From: Leptospira kanakyensis
GTDB lineage: Bacteria > Spirochaetota > Leptospiria > Leptospirales > Leptospiraceae
Length of the DNA stretch: 64,000 nt
Direction: 5' to 3'
NCBI RefSeq assembly: GCF_004769235.1
Contig: NZ_RQFG01000018.1
Coordinates: 310,001 to 374,000 of the forward strand
A model generated the notes under the pieces. It worked only from the letters and a program-made list of their open reading frames with translations. It made no database searches and was not told the origin of the DNA. A program made the translations under genes and the position numbers. This document shows positions 18,520 to 27,990 of this stretch, piece after piece (position 1 is the stretch's first letter; every line of letters begins with the position of its first letter).

Positions 18520-19185
18520 TTATTTAACTTTAGTTCGGTTTAGGTAATAAATTCGTTTCCCTTCGTTTCTTTTTTCCGTTTCGAAAAAGGAAACTGGGAA
18601 ACCAGGCCTTTCGAATTCATATTCTTTTTCATCCCAAACAAATTTAGGAAATTTTCTGAATAGAGAAATGGTTCTTCTCGCATAAGGGCCGTAATCGGTT
18701 GCAAATAACAGCTTACCACCGGGTTTTAACAAATCATAAATTTGTTCCAACATTTGACATTGCATCAGTCTGTTTTTACGGTGTTTTTTCTTTGGCCAAG
18801 GGTCTGGGAAGTTGATGATAATTTTGTCAAAAATTTCTTTCTCAAGCAATTCATCGAAAAACCACTGGAAGTTAACGGTCATATAACGGATATTCTCCAA
18901 ACTGAGCGTTTGTCGTTGTTTTTCGGTGTGGATGATCCGATTTACCTTCTTTTCCATCAACAGATAACCTGTTTGGCGGTCATTCGAAGCCAATTCGATG
19001 GCAACTTCGCCCCATCCCGATCCAAGTTCTAAAACAAAGTTTTGGATCTGTTCCGGGAAAGATTTTTTTAGGTCGATTTTTTTTCCCCGCTCTTTAGGTT
19101 GCAGGAGATAGTCGGATCGATAGGAAGTCTTTGTAGTAAACTTCCAAAGTTTTTCTTGGATTTCTGGGCTAACTAACAAATGCAT
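18520..19185 (-). CDS. trmB: tRNA (guanine-N7-)-methyltransferase
   Basis: The 221-residue protein makes m7G46 in tRNA with S-adenosylmethionine. The SAM-binding motif LELGSGWGE (52-60) and the catalytic NFPDPWPKKKHRKNR motif are both intact, and the length is normal. The purine stretch GGAAGGA touches the ATG at 19185 directly, which leaves no spacing; the in-frame TTG at 19179 has six bases and may be the true start. It is divergent from the MBL-fold gene, with 42 bases between the starts. Confidence 0.93.
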   Translation of the reverse strand: MHLLVSPEIQEKLWKFTTKTSYRSDYLLQPKERGKKIDLKKSFPEQIQNFVLELGSGWGEVAIELASNDRQTGYLLMEKKVNRIIHTEKQRQTLSLENIRYMTVNFQWFFDELLEKEIFDKIIINFPDPWPKKKHRKNRLMQCQMLEQIYDLLKPGGKLLFATDYGPYARRTISLFRKFPKFVWDEKEYEFERPGFPVSFFETEKRNEGKRIYYLNRTKVK

Positions 19186-19227
19186 TCCTTCCGATGATGT
19201 ATTGTCAGGATTTTAAAAAGGAAATAG

Positions 19228-20175
19228 ATGAAAATAACTCTTTTTGGTGTTCGCGGTTCTCTCCCCACACCGATTTCTAAAACGGAACAACGCGAGAAAA
19301 CTTTGAAGATCCTCCAAATGGCCAAAGAAGAGTGGAGGAAGAATCCGGACGGATTTTCCGAAGAGGAATTCTTAAATCATCTCCCCATCCCACTTTCCCA
19401 GGATCTAGGAGGGAACACCACTTGTGTGTTTATCGAAGGGGACGGAGGTGAAAAAGTCATTTTAGATATGGGAACGGGGCTTCGAGTTCTCGGAAACCAA
19501 CTGGCACCACAAGCATTTAGTGGGGAAGATATGGACATTCATATCTTGGTTTCTCATACTCATTGGGATCATATCCAAGGGTGGCCATTTTTTAAACCTG
19601 GTTATTCACCATCATGTAATATTAATTTTTACTCATGTATTGAAAATTTAGAGGAAAGGTTGGTGCGCCAACAACATCCAGAAAACTTTCCAGTGACCTT
19701 AGACCAAATGGCTTCAAAAAAATATTTTCATCTTTGGAAAGAATTTGAGTCTTATATGTTAGGTGGTCTTAAAATCATTCCTTTTGGTTTACGTCATCCC
19801 GGTTCTTGTACTGGATATCGGATTCGAGAAGGGAATAAAATTTTTCTTTTTTGTACAGATGTGGAATATAGGGAAGAAGACCGAGAACACCTACTCAAAA
19901 TGAAACCACAAATTGCAGGGGCAGATCTCATCATCATTGACGCGCAGTATAGCACTGCTGAGGCGGAGAAAAAATTAGGTTGGGGACATACTGCTGTTAG
20001 TAAAGCAGTAGAGTTTGCCGAAATGATGGAAATTCGTTCTGTGGTTCTCACACACCATGAACCAGACCATACGGATCATGAGGTTGCAAGAATCATTTTG
20101 GATGAAGCAAGATTACAAAAACCTGGTGGAATGCAGGTTCATATTGCTCATGAAGGACAAAAGTTTATTCTTTAA
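19228..20175 (+). CDS. MBL-fold metallohydrolase (cyclic phosphodiesterase/RNase Z-like group)
   Basis: The 315-residue protein has the metallo-beta-lactamase motif SHTHWDH (His110, His112, Asp114, His115), a later RHPG His, a C-terminal LTHHEPDH motif and the opening GVRGSLPTP with GGNTTCV. This combination is common in a family annotated as cAMP phosphodiesterase class II-like or simply MBL-fold hydrolase; the substrate is unknown. AAGGA five bases before the ATG supports the start. Its stop lies three bases from the convergent stop of the next gene. Confidence 0.85.
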   Translation: MKITLFGVRGSLPTPISKTEQREKTLKILQMAKEEWRKNPDGFSEEEFLNHLPIPLSQDLGGNTTCVFIEGDGGEKVILDMGTGLRVLGNQLAPQAFSGEDMDIHILVSHTHWDHIQGWPFFKPGYSPSCNINFYSCIENLEERLVRQQHPENFPVTLDQMASKKYFHLWKEFESYMLGGLKIIPFGLRHPGSCTGYRIREGNKIFLFCTDVEYREEDREHLLKMKPQIAGADLIIIDAQYSTAEAEKKLGWGHTAVSKAVEFAEMMEIRSVVLTHHEPDHTDHEVARIILDEARLQKPGGMQVHIAHEGQKFIL

Positions 20176-20178
20176 GAT

Positions 20179-21213
20179 TCATTCGTTGATCAAATAATTG
20201 GAATGGTATCCCTTGGCGTCCCCAGACCAAATGGGACAGTTCATTTTGAGATCTGCATACCAATGGATTTGGTATGGTTTGGCAAAAAACAATTGGATAA
20301 AAAATCTTAAGAAAGATGAGATATTTTCCAGTGCACTCATGGTTGCGATAGGACGAGTTCGTTTGACAAGAAGGGAACATTTTCCTTCATTAAAATATAA
20401 AACTTCTGATTTGGGGATCGTATAACCAGAAGTAGGTTCCTTCTCCCAGTCCAAAACTTCTGACCTTTCCACAGTTCCTTCCAAAACAAGATGGCCAGTG
20501 TTATCGAGAACCGCTACACGGCGAAAAAAACTACCAGGGAAATCTGAAGTTCCGATAAACCCTCCGGTAAAAACTCTATATCCATCTTTGGTGATGGATC
20601 TGACAAGTTCCCAGTTTTTTGAAAATTGATACACTGGTTCGTTCGAAAGGATATGTTCTAAACCACCAATACCTTTGATCTCTTCGGTAATGTCTTTGTA
20701 ACGAATGGTTCCTGTGACTTGAGAGTAAGAAAAAGGGATGTCTGCCTGAACAAATTTTCCCTCTTCCTTCAATGGATATTTTCCTTTGGAAATTGGAACC
20801 GATCCTCGCCTGGGTTTATAATCTAATTTGATTTCCCAATCACCATAGTTCATATATAAAGAATAAATTCCGTTTTTGTATTCCATCCAGTTTTCCCCAC
20901 TTTTTTGGTAGAACTGGCCTTTCCTAAATTCATATTCATCGGAATCAAATTCGCGAGTGGAATAATATACTGGTTGGTCTTTGGGTTTTAAAAGTAGCGA
21001 TATGCCGTTGTTATGCGATCCAGGGCCAAAATTACTCACAAGGAAGGTGGCAAAAAGATTGTATTTTTCATTGCGAAAGGTGAAATTCCAAGCCTGGAGA
21101 TAACCTTCGTCAGGGTAGTGTTGGGTTTTAAAATCCTGGGCCAGTAAATTTACATTCGGCAATATTACCAATAGAAGATAAAAACTTACCAGCCGAAAGA
21201 TTTGCCGAAACAC
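20179..21213 (-). CDS. Secreted protein, possibly lipocalin-like (CrtC/Svf1/AttH type)
   Basis: The product has about 344 residues from the GTG at 21213, which has AGGA seven bases upstream; the TTG at 21219 is too close to that site. An N-terminal signal peptide (FRLVSFYLLLVILPNVNLLAQ) sends it out of the cytoplasm. The body is rich in beta strands, Trp, Tyr and Phe, with segments such as WNFTFRNEKYNLFATFLVSN and a late IHWYADLKMN. This resembles the double lipocalin fold of AttH, CrtC and Svf1, proteins that bind or modify lipids; the match is by pattern and is tentative. It is convergent with the MBL gene. Confidence 0.6.
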   Translation of the reverse strand: MFRQIFRLVSFYLLLVILPNVNLLAQDFKTQHYPDEGYLQAWNFTFRNEKYNLFATFLVSNFGPGSHNNGISLLLKPKDQPVYYSTREFDSDEYEFRKGQFYQKSGENWMEYKNGIYSLYMNYGDWEIKLDYKPRRGSVPISKGKYPLKEEGKFVQADIPFSYSQVTGTIRYKDITEEIKGIGGLEHILSNEPVYQFSKNWELVRSITKDGYRVFTGGFIGTSDFPGSFFRRVAVLDNTGHLVLEGTVERSEVLDWEKEPTSGYTIPKSEVLYFNEGKCSLLVKRTRPIATMSALENISSFLRFFIQLFFAKPYQIHWYADLKMNCPIWSGDAKGYHSNYLINE

Positions 21214-21269
21214 CGACAAATCCTAACGGGCGCTTGTAAAAGAATCAAGATTTTTCTTGGGGATTTCCT

Positions 21270-21644
21270 TTAAATGCTCAATTGGCTCGGGAGAGTCAAA
21301 GCGTATAAATCTCCCAGACAAACGAGCGAAAAGACGGGATGTTCTGTATTGCCAATCTGTTTTAGCCTCTCTCGTTCTTCGGCGATTCCATCGATATGGA
21401 TCCAGGTTTCTAGATGTTCCTCTGGTAAAATCCGACAAGCCACTTGGTATTCAAAGGGTCCGATTTGTGAGAAAAAAATTTGAACTCCATCGGTTGGAGA
21501 ATCGGCGAGAGTGCGACGGAAGGCAAATTGTTTGGACTTGGTTTCGCCCCGCATTTCATAATAATGGTTCAGAATTCTTAAGATGTGTAGGAATTCTTCT
21601 TTTTTTGTCACAAGCTCACGCCATTGCACTTCGGTTTCTTTCAT
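21270..21644 (-). CDS. Hypothetical 124-residue protein
   Basis: I do not recognise this protein. It is accepted as a gene because it fills the gap between flanking genes, starts with ATG and has an ordinary composition. It has a helical N-terminus (EEFLHILRILNHYYEMRGE) followed by beta-like segments (VQIFFSQIGPFEYQVACRIL, ETWIHIDGI). No signal peptide or membrane segment is present. It lies upstream of the lipocalin-like gene on the same strand and is divergent from the DinB-like gene. Confidence 0.55.
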   Translation of the reverse strand: MKETEVQWRELVTKKEEFLHILRILNHYYEMRGETKSKQFAFRRTLADSPTDGVQIFFSQIGPFEYQVACRILPEEHLETWIHIDGIAEERERLKQIGNTEHPVFSLVCLGDLYALTLPSQLSI

Positions 21645-21722
21645 ACCAGAAGCGGTGGTGGATATTTGACTTTGGTTCTTAAAAAAGGATTCGCACTTGA
21701 AAAATACTTTCCCCTATCCAGG

Positions 21723-22289
21723 ATGAACGAAACGGGCATGGTCACGGAGATATTAGAAATATTCTGGAAAGAGAAACTCCGGTTTGCCCAATACTGTTTT
21801 GATGAATTGGCTTCGTTCGATGCCAAGACCTTTGCCGAAAGGAGAGACAGCGGAAAATCTCCTGAGTGGACTCTCGGCCAGATGATCTCCTACGATCGCA
21901 ATTTTAGTTTTTTCCTTCCTCTTTCACTACGAATCAGTGGATTTTTCTTTTTTACAACTTTCAAAGACCAAGACATAGAAAGAGACCTAGAAGCCATCAG
22001 GGACAGATACACACCGCCTGCTTTTCCGGCTCATTTTTGGGAAATTCAGATCACAAAAGCCACCGACCTCAAAATCAAAGCGGAGGATCCAGTGGTTAAA
22101 GAACATTGTGAATCTTGGAAAGAGGTTCTCGTTCGTTTGGAATCAAAACTTTCTCTCATTTCCGAACGAGATGCTTATAGAAAAAGATATACATCCCTTA
22201 CGGGAATTCATACCATTTCAGGAGCGATCAATAATTCTACGGAGTTTTGTCACTACCAATGGAATTTACATATGGTAAATCCAACATAA
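21723..22289 (+). CDS. Hypothetical protein, possibly DinB-like four-helix bundle
   Basis: The start is set at the ATG at 21723 (MNETGMVTEIL, 188 residues) because AGGA lies immediately upstream and the longer frame would overlap the divergent gene. The order of a first helix with F..EK..FAQYCFDEL, then SPEWTLGQMISYDRNF, then more helices ending in HYQWNLHM resembles DinB-superfamily bundles, which bind metal through spaced His residues. Only one or two suitable His residues are visible, so this is a weak assignment. It lies 45 bases upstream of icd on the same strand, but icd has its own ribosome site. Confidence 0.55.
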   Translation: MNETGMVTEILEIFWKEKLRFAQYCFDELASFDAKTFAERRDSGKSPEWTLGQMISYDRNFSFFLPLSLRISGFFFFTTFKDQDIERDLEAIRDRYTPPAFPAHFWEIQITKATDLKIKAEDPVVKEHCESWKEVLVRLESKLSLISERDAYRKRYTSLTGIHTISGAINNSTEFCHYQWNLHMVNPT

Positions 22290-22334
22290 TCGTTTTTATG
22301 CGAATCAAAAATTGAATGAGTTTAGGAGAAATCA

Positions 22335-23546
22335 ATGGGAAAAATTAAAGTAAAAACACCGCTTGTTGAGTTAGACGGCGATGAAATGACGAGAATTATC
22401 TGGAAAGAAATTAAAGATCGTTTCATCTACCCTTACTTAGACATCACTTTAGAATACTATGACTTAGGTGTTGAATACCGCGACAAAACAGATGACCAAG
22501 TCACTGTCGATTCTGCTAACGCGATCAAAAAACATGGCGTAGGTGTTAAATGTGCAACCATCACTCCAAACGCAGACCGAGTGAAAGAATACAACCTCAA
22601 ACAAGAATGGAAGTCACCTAACGGAACCATCCGTGCCATCCTTGATGGAACTGTTTTCCGTAAACCAATCATTATCAAAAACATCCCAGCAGCAGTAAAC
22701 TCTTGGAAAAAACCAATTGCGATTGGAAGACATGCTTACGGTGATATCTACCGTGACGTAGAGATCCTTGTTGATGGTCCAGGAAAAGTAGAACTCGTTT
22801 ATACAGATGCATCTGGAAAAGAAAAACAAAGATTACTCGTAAACGATTTTAAAGCTCCGGGTGTTGCTCTTGCAATGCACAACTTAGATGAATCCATCAA
22901 GTCATTTGCAAAGGCATGTTTTACTTATGCGTTGTCTGAGAAAATCAGCATCTGGTTTGCAACAAAAGATACTATTTCTAAAAAATACCATGCTCGTTTC
23001 CGTGATATCTTTGATAACATGGCGAAAGAACAAGAAGCCGCTATGAAAGCTGCTGGTATTACTTATAGTTACTACCTCATTGATGATGCAGTTGCGCAAA
23101 TCATGAAAAACGAAGGTGGACAACTTTGGGCGATGATGAACTACGACGGTGACGTTATGAGTGATATGGTTGCTTCTGGTTTTGGTTCTCTTGGTCTTAT
23201 GACTTCGGTTCTTGTGTCTCCAGACGGAAAATACGAATACGAAGCAGCACATGGAACAGTAACTCGTCACTACCGTAAATACCAAAAAGGAGAAACCACT
23301 TCTACAAACTCAGTGGCTTCTATTTTCGCTTGGACGGGAGCACTTGCGAAACGTGGGGAACTGGATGGAACTCCAGAACTCGTGAACTTCGCTCTGAAAT
23401 TGGAAGAAGCAATCATTGAAACCATCGAAGGTGGTGAGATGACAAAAGACTTACTTTCTCTATCTACAGCAGCTACCAAAAAAGAATTGGATACTTTCCA
23501 ATTTATGGAAGCTGTACAAAAACGTTTGGATTCTAAACTTAAATAA
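22335..23546 (+). CDS. icd: NADP-dependent isocitrate dehydrogenase (eukaryote-like type)
   Basis: The 403-residue enzyme converts isocitrate to 2-oxoglutarate with NADP in the TCA cycle. The start region [14 protein letters not shown], the substrate loop [16 protein letters not shown], the metal site [11 protein letters not shown] and the NADP site [12 protein letters not shown] are all intact. These signatures mark the homodimeric type II group shared with eukaryotes, not the E. coli Icd type. TTAGGAGAA seven bases upstream supports the ATG. The codon use looks strongly optimised, as expected for a highly expressed gene. A strong terminator follows. Confidence 0.96.
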   Translation: MGKIKVKTPLVELDGDEMTRIIWKEIKDRFIYPYLDITLEYYDLGVEYRDKTDDQVTVDSANAIKKHGVGVKCATITPNADRVKEYNLKQEWKSPNGTIRAILDGTVFRKPIIIKNIPAAVNSWKKPIAIGRHAYGDIYRDVEILVDGPGKVELVYTDASGKEKQRLLVNDFKAPGVALAMHNLDESIKSFAKACFTYALSEKISIWFATKDTISKKYHARFRDIFDNMAKEQEAAMKAAGITYSYYLIDDAVAQIMKNEGGQLWAMMNYDGDVMSDMVASGFGSLGLMTSVLVSPDGKYEYEAAHGTVTRHYRKYQKGETTSTNSVASIFAWTGALAKRGELDGTPELVNFALKLEEAIIETIEGGEMTKDLLSLSTAATKKELDTFQFMEAVQKRLDSKLK

Positions 23547-23562
23547 GTTTAGTTTAGAATTG

Positions 23563-23600
23563 CCCTACTCGAGGTTACCTTGAGTGGGGTTTTGTTTTTA
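23563..23600 (+). terminator. Intrinsic terminator after icd
   Basis: A 12-base-pair stem (CCCTACTCGAGG with CCTTGAGTGGGG, two G-T pairs) closes a TTA loop and is followed by TTTTGTTTTT. It begins 17 bases after the icd stop. Confidence 0.85.
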
Positions 23601-23700
23601 ACCCATCCTCCTCTGACCGTTCCTTCCCGATCCATAAAATATTTCCTTGCAATTGTAGATAAACACAATACATTCATTTTCCGTTATAGAGGGGACTTAC

Positions 23701-24411
23701 ATGAAACAATGTATTTACGTTTTTAGTTTTTTATTTTTACTATTTAGTTCTCTTTTCGCAGATCCAATTTCCCTGAAAAAAGGGGACAGAGTGGAAGTAT
23801 ACGATGCAAAACAGGGTAAGTCGTTTTCAGGAATGGTGATCAAAATAGAAAAGGAGGGATTTTTGATTCATTATGATGGTTATGCCGACAGTTACGACGA
23901 AGTGGTTCCCTTGGATCGGATCAAACCTATGTCAGAAATTCCCGGTGTTTCCTTTATCAAATCGGAGAAAGGTAAGTCTGTCACCGTACTAGGTAATTTA
24001 AAAACAGGTTCTGTGATGGAGGAGTTGGAATGGGCAGAAACTAGTTCTATGGCATGTTGGCCTGGGATTCGTAACATAGAGTTTGAAGGGAACCAAATTC
24101 ACTATTGGACTGACCTTCCCAAAAAATCGACTCTGGTTGTTACAGTAAAACCAAAGAATAGTAAAACACGCGTTAATCTATATGCATTTAGTGGTTTTGA
24201 ACCGAAATACATTCCTCCAAAAGTATATGGAGCTGTAAGTTGTGAAGCTTCACACCCCACTTGGATTGGAACTCCCGATTTTTCAAAACCTGCAGAACCG
24301 CAAACCATCGAACTTCGTGCAGTCGGTAATCCTTACCGTGTTTTTATTGGAGTGAGTGGGGCAAAAAATATAACCGAAGGTGACTTTGAGTTAATTGTTG
24401 AAGTCAAATAG
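23701..24411 (+). CDS. Secreted protein with Tudor/agenet-like domain
   Basis: The 236-residue product has a clear signal peptide (residues 1-20, cleavage after LFA). Residues about 27-75 form a small barrel pattern, LKKGDRVEVYD...SGMVIKIEKEGFLIHYDGY with DEVVPLDRIKP, which is typical of Tudor/agenet or chromo-barrel-like folds, here in an exported protein. The remaining 150 residues are beta-rich with no recognised motif. The stop lies only four bases before the start of an adenylate cyclase gene, so the two are co-transcribed and probably coupled. Its function is unknown. Confidence 0.7.
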   Translation: MKQCIYVFSFLFLLFSSLFADPISLKKGDRVEVYDAKQGKSFSGMVIKIEKEGFLIHYDGYADSYDEVVPLDRIKPMSEIPGVSFIKSEKGKSVTVLGNLKTGSVMEELEWAETSSMACWPGIRNIEFEGNQIHYWTDLPKKSTLVVTVKPKNSKTRVNLYAFSGFEPKYIPPKVYGAVSCEASHPTWIGTPDFSKPAEPQTIELRAVGNPYRVFIGVSGAKNITEGDFELIVEVK

Positions 24412-24415
24412 GATA

Positions 24416-25666
24416 ATGATTGCTGATTTTATAGATTGGTATTTGAATGAATCGTCTGAGATTAAATCTTCCGCCGAATTATTTGATAAGTGTATTGGAT
24501 ATTTACAGAATTTAGATTTTCAGATTGTACGCGTCAACATGGGGACTCGAACACTACACCCACAAGTGGAGTCCTTGTCGTATACTTGGGTTCCGAAAGG
24601 TAAATTAGAATATTTTGATGATACAACCAATCCGCTTTTAATCTCTAAAACCACAATAGAATCTGAAAATGGATATCTCCGAGAGGTTCGTTTCCGACTA
24701 GGTTCATTACAAACTTCTCAGTTTACGGTAAGCCCCGTTCAATATGTAATGTCTACCAAAAAGACGTATTACTTTAGTTTTGCGGATCATACCGAAGAAA
24801 AGTATCCTTATCCCATTCTGGAAGATTTAGCTCCCTTGGGAGCAACAGGTTATTTTGCAGTACCGATTTTCCAGAAAGGAGTTAGTTTTGCTTTCTTAAG
24901 TTTAGTCACTGATAAGGTTAGTGGCTGGTCAAAGGAAGAACTACATTTTTTACATCAGGTTCTTAAAACTATTTCTCTTCAGTGGATGAATTTCATCCAA
25001 AATGAATTAACCGAATCACTCTTAAGTATTTATTTAGGAAAAAGAACAGGATCTACTGTTTATTCAGGTAAAGTTTATCTGGGAGAACTAGACAATATCA
25101 AATCAGTGATTTGGTTTTCAGACATTCGTAATTACTCAGGAATGAGTGAAAAACTATCTCCTTCAGAAATTATACAATTGTTAAATGATTATTTTGGACA
25201 AGCCATCCCACTGATTGAATCCCACGGGGGTGAGGTTTTAAAACTGCTTGGTGATGGAATTTTAGCAGTTTTCCCTTATACCGAATCCAATAAAACCTTT
25301 GTAGGAAAAAAAGTGCTTCTCGCTGTAAGAAAGTTAGGTGAAAGTTTATTTTTGCATAACCAAACAAGAGAAATAGAAAATAAACTTCCGATCCACCATG
25401 GAGTAGGTTTACATTCTGGTGAAATTCTTTATGGAAACATTGGTTCTTTGGAACGGTTGGATTTTACGGTCATTGGGGAAGCAGTCAACTTAACCAGTCG
25501 CATTGCGGGTATGTGTGGGGAATTAGGAAAAGCTGTTTTGGCATCGGAAGAGTTGGCGCACCAAATCCCCATTCGGTGGGAGGAACTTGGGGAACACAAA
25601 CTCAAAGGGATCAGTTCTCCACAAAAAATATTTGCGATTTCAGAACGAACGAAGCGGAAATGGTAA
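24416..25666 (+). CDS. Class III adenylate/guanylate cyclase with GAF-like sensor
   Basis: From the ATG at 24416 the product has 416 residues; the longer TTG form would overlap the previous gene. The N-terminal 210 residues look like a GAF-type sensor domain. The catalytic domain starts near 225: WFSDIRNYSG with the first metal Asp, the LKLLGDGILAVF motif with the second metal Asp and substrate Lys, and VIGEAVNLTSRI with the transition-state Asn and Arg. The Lys and general motif favour ATP, giving cAMP. No membrane segment is seen, so it is a soluble cyclase, co-transcribed with the Tudor-like secreted protein. Confidence 0.9.
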   Translation: MIADFIDWYLNESSEIKSSAELFDKCIGYLQNLDFQIVRVNMGTRTLHPQVESLSYTWVPKGKLEYFDDTTNPLLISKTTIESENGYLREVRFRLGSLQTSQFTVSPVQYVMSTKKTYYFSFADHTEEKYPYPILEDLAPLGATGYFAVPIFQKGVSFAFLSLVTDKVSGWSKEELHFLHQVLKTISLQWMNFIQNELTESLLSIYLGKRTGSTVYSGKVYLGELDNIKSVIWFSDIRNYSGMSEKLSPSEIIQLLNDYFGQAIPLIESHGGEVLKLLGDGILAVFPYTESNKTFVGKKVLLAVRKLGESLFLHNQTREIENKLPIHHGVGLHSGEILYGNIGSLERLDFTVIGEAVNLTSRIAGMCGELGKAVLASEELAHQIPIRWEELGEHKLKGISSPQKIFAISERTKRKW

Positions 25667-25723
25667 GATAAGGTTTGGTCGTTCGTTTGTTTGTTTTAGA
25701 GGAATAAAAATTTCAGGGAAAAT

Positions 25724-26404
25724 ATGAAAAACATAGATAAAATCACTTCTGTTAATATTACGATAACGTTCATTCTCACTCTTTTGTTTGTTAATTTTGG
25801 AATTCTATATTTTTATATCGAACAAATCAATTTATACTCTTCTATGGAAACTGGAGCCCAAGTTTTAGAGTCAGACATAACAGCCGTTGAAAAATATATA
25901 ACAGCGCTCAGTTTAATTTATGTTGTGGGTTTTTTATTCACTGGTATGTTTTTTGTCTATTGGCTGACAAATGCCTATCTAAGAATCAAAACTATTTTCC
26001 CTAATCTTGTCGGAACAAATTTTCAAATTCTAATCGCATGGTTCATACCTATCATTGGTTTGTACAAACCATATGAAATTATGGACGATTTATATACTCA
26101 TGCTAAACAACTACTCGTGAAACATCTGAATGTAAAGAATTCCTTGTTAAACAAAGGAATTTTACATTTTTGGTGGTTTCTATGGATATTTGATAATATT
26201 TTGATTTTACTTGCTTCTAAGTTTGATAAAAAGGCGATTGATGTTGAAGAAATTATGTTTTCTACGAAATTTCATATAGTAGAAATTATTTTTTCCATTA
26301 TCTTGTGTTTAGTCACTGCCAAGATGTTGTTCAATTATTCGAGAGTAGAGTCTGAGGTAAATTCAATTGTTGACATTGAATATGATCAAAATTTTACAAA
26401 ATGA
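25724..26404 (+). CDS. DUF4328-type membrane protein
   Basis: The 226-residue protein has four membrane segments: about 10-30, 65-85, 105-125 (LIAWFIPIIGLYKPYEIM) and 140-165, plus one near the end. The WFIPI...KP.EIM.D.. stretch between helices is the hallmark of the DUF4328 family, whose function is unknown. AGGG five bases before the ATG supports the start. The gene overlaps the following acetyltransferase gene by four bases (ATGA). Confidence 0.75.
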   Translation: MKNIDKITSVNITITFILTLLFVNFGILYFYIEQINLYSSMETGAQVLESDITAVEKYITALSLIYVVGFLFTGMFFVYWLTNAYLRIKTIFPNLVGTNFQILIAWFIPIIGLYKPYEIMDDLYTHAKQLLVKHLNVKNSLLNKGILHFWWFLWIFDNILILLASKFDKKAIDVEEIMFSTKFHIVEIIFSIILCLVTAKMLFNYSRVESEVNSIVDIEYDQNFTK

Positions 26405-26928
26405 AAATCAAACTGACTCCATTTACGGAAAGAGATATCGAAAGGATTCTATCTTGGACTAAAACTGCGGAGTTTTTGTTAATTTGGTCGGGCCCAGTCT
26501 ATAAGTTCAAAACTTTAAAAGAACAATTGAAATGTGATTTGGAATTTGCAGAAAAGAATCAGAAACGATTCAAAATGTTTTCTGTGATTGATTCAGAAAA
26601 TCTAACGCTGGTTGGTCATGCGCAAGTCACTATCGATTCACAAAATGATTCGGCCCATATATCTAGAATTCTTATTGGGGATGAATCAATGCGAGGCCAA
26701 GGCATTGGGTTACAAATCATAAAAAGTTTATTAGAAATTATCTTTCAAAAGCTCCAGTTACACCGTGCCACTTTGAACGTATATGATTTTAACCTCTCTG
26801 CAATCAAATGTTATGAATCGGCAGGATTTAAAGCGGAAGGCCATTTGAAAGAAAACAATAAATATTTAGATCGGTATTGGTCTACAATTCCTATGGCCAT
26901 TCTTAGATCAGAGTATTTGAAAGTATAG
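26401..26928 (+). CDS. GNAT-family N-acetyltransferase
   Basis: The 175-residue protein has the GNAT fold with the acetyl-CoA loop RGQGIGLQIIKSLL and the C-terminal N.SAIKCYESAGFK. It is of the RimJ/RimL-like type, which acetylates protein N-termini or small amines; the substrate is not readable. It is translationally coupled to the DUF4328 gene. Confidence 0.88.
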   Translation: MKIKLTPFTERDIERILSWTKTAEFLLIWSGPVYKFKTLKEQLKCDLEFAEKNQKRFKMFSVIDSENLTLVGHAQVTIDSQNDSAHISRILIGDESMRGQGIGLQIIKSLLEIIFQKLQLHRATLNVYDFNLSAIKCYESAGFKAEGHLKENNKYLDRYWSTIPMAILRSEYLKV

Positions 26929-26949
26929 AAAACATAATATCTGTTTCCC

Positions 26950-26986
26950 CCTTCGGTTCACCTGATGGAATTTTACCGAAGGTTGT
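26950..26986 (+). terminator. Probable terminator after the DUF4328-GNAT pair
   Basis: CCTTCGGT (26950-26957) and ACCGAAGG (26975-26982) form an eight-base stem with a 17-base loop, followed by TTGTTTGT. The weak T-run makes it a moderate candidate. Confidence 0.5.
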
Positions 26987-27017
26987 TTGTGATTCAATTA
27001 AATGATCGATTGAATGA

Positions 27018-27857
27018 TTAACGTACGATTACCCACTTACCACCGATCCAACTTAAGTATAATGGAATGGCTGCTCCTTTTTTCGAAGTAATGATCGGAT
27101 CACCTTTTTGATTTGTTACACTTAAGATTTGGTTGTTACAGAGTAAAGTAAACTTAGGATTCTTTGTATCTAGTTTCCAACTGGAACCTATGGCTTTTGT
27201 CATTCCGGCAATGGATTTGATTTCGTCCGCTTCTACATACGGATAATAACGTACTTCAGATGTGTCTTGGGCTCGGAATTGGATCATCGAAAGTATTTTT
27301 TTGGTATCTTTGGTGTTTAGGGTTTTTGTGAGCTCATTTGCAAATGCAATGGCAGAGGATTCTTTTTCTTTGGTGGGAGTTATGGTTTCTGCTTGTTTCC
27401 ACAATTGACTTGGTGGAAGGAACGGTGGGTCAAATTCTAACTCAGTCCATTCACCTAATTTGACTTCGGCGGTTTTCGGCCATTGGAATTGTTTTAAGAG
27501 TTGGCCTTCATCGGGGAATTGTCCTTTTTGTCCTATGATTAGTTTCACTTCCGCTTCTTTTGATAGACCTCCGGTTTCTTTCTGTTTGCCTTTGCGTTCT
27601 GACAGTCGGATTTTGATTTTGTTTTTCCCAGGTAAAATCCAGTAGTTGATATCTGCCTGTCCTGAAGAATCTTCATTCGAATTCCCGCTACGAACTTCAT
27701 AACCATTGGCATCAATCTCTAAATTGACCGAATAGTTTTTATAAGTAATGATATAATAACCTTCTTTGGGAAGAGCCGGCGGTTCTGGTTTTTCTTCCGC
27801 TTGGATCTGGGAGAGAAATAAGGACATCACTATAAAAAGGAACAAGATTCTTTGCAT
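27018..27857 (-). CDS. Secreted hypothetical protein
   Basis: The 279-residue product has a signal peptide (MQRILFLFIVMSLFLSQIQA). Residues 30-150 are beta-rich and read like a carbohydrate-binding or immunoglobulin-like sandwich; the second half is mixed, ending in LYLSWIGGKWVIVR, a pattern seen in SnoaL/NTF2-like or similar folds. I do not recognise the family. It stands alone on the minus strand. Confidence 0.65.
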   Translation of the reverse strand: MQRILFLFIVMSLFLSQIQAEEKPEPPALPKEGYYIITYKNYSVNLEIDANGYEVRSGNSNEDSSGQADINYWILPGKNKIKIRLSERKGKQKETGGLSKEAEVKLIIGQKGQFPDEGQLLKQFQWPKTAEVKLGEWTELEFDPPFLPPSQLWKQAETITPTKEKESSAIAFANELTKTLNTKDTKKILSMIQFRAQDTSEVRYYPYVEADEIKSIAGMTKAIGSSWKLDTKNPKFTLLCNNQILSVTNQKGDPIITSKKGAAIPLYLSWIGGKWVIVR

Positions 27858-27990
27858 CTAGAGTTCTCCAATACCGAGGTAACGGAGGATATTAAATGGA
27901 GGAAATAAATTGTCGATGAGAAATTAATTTACCGAATGAATTTTAAAAAGAATTTTGTGAGTAAGATGCATTCCTAAATCCAGAGTAATG

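Noticed and set aside
21223..21438. Frame on the minus strand inside the 124-residue gene region
   Set aside because: Its basic, low-complexity product and overlap with the better frame at 21270-21644 mark it as a shadow.
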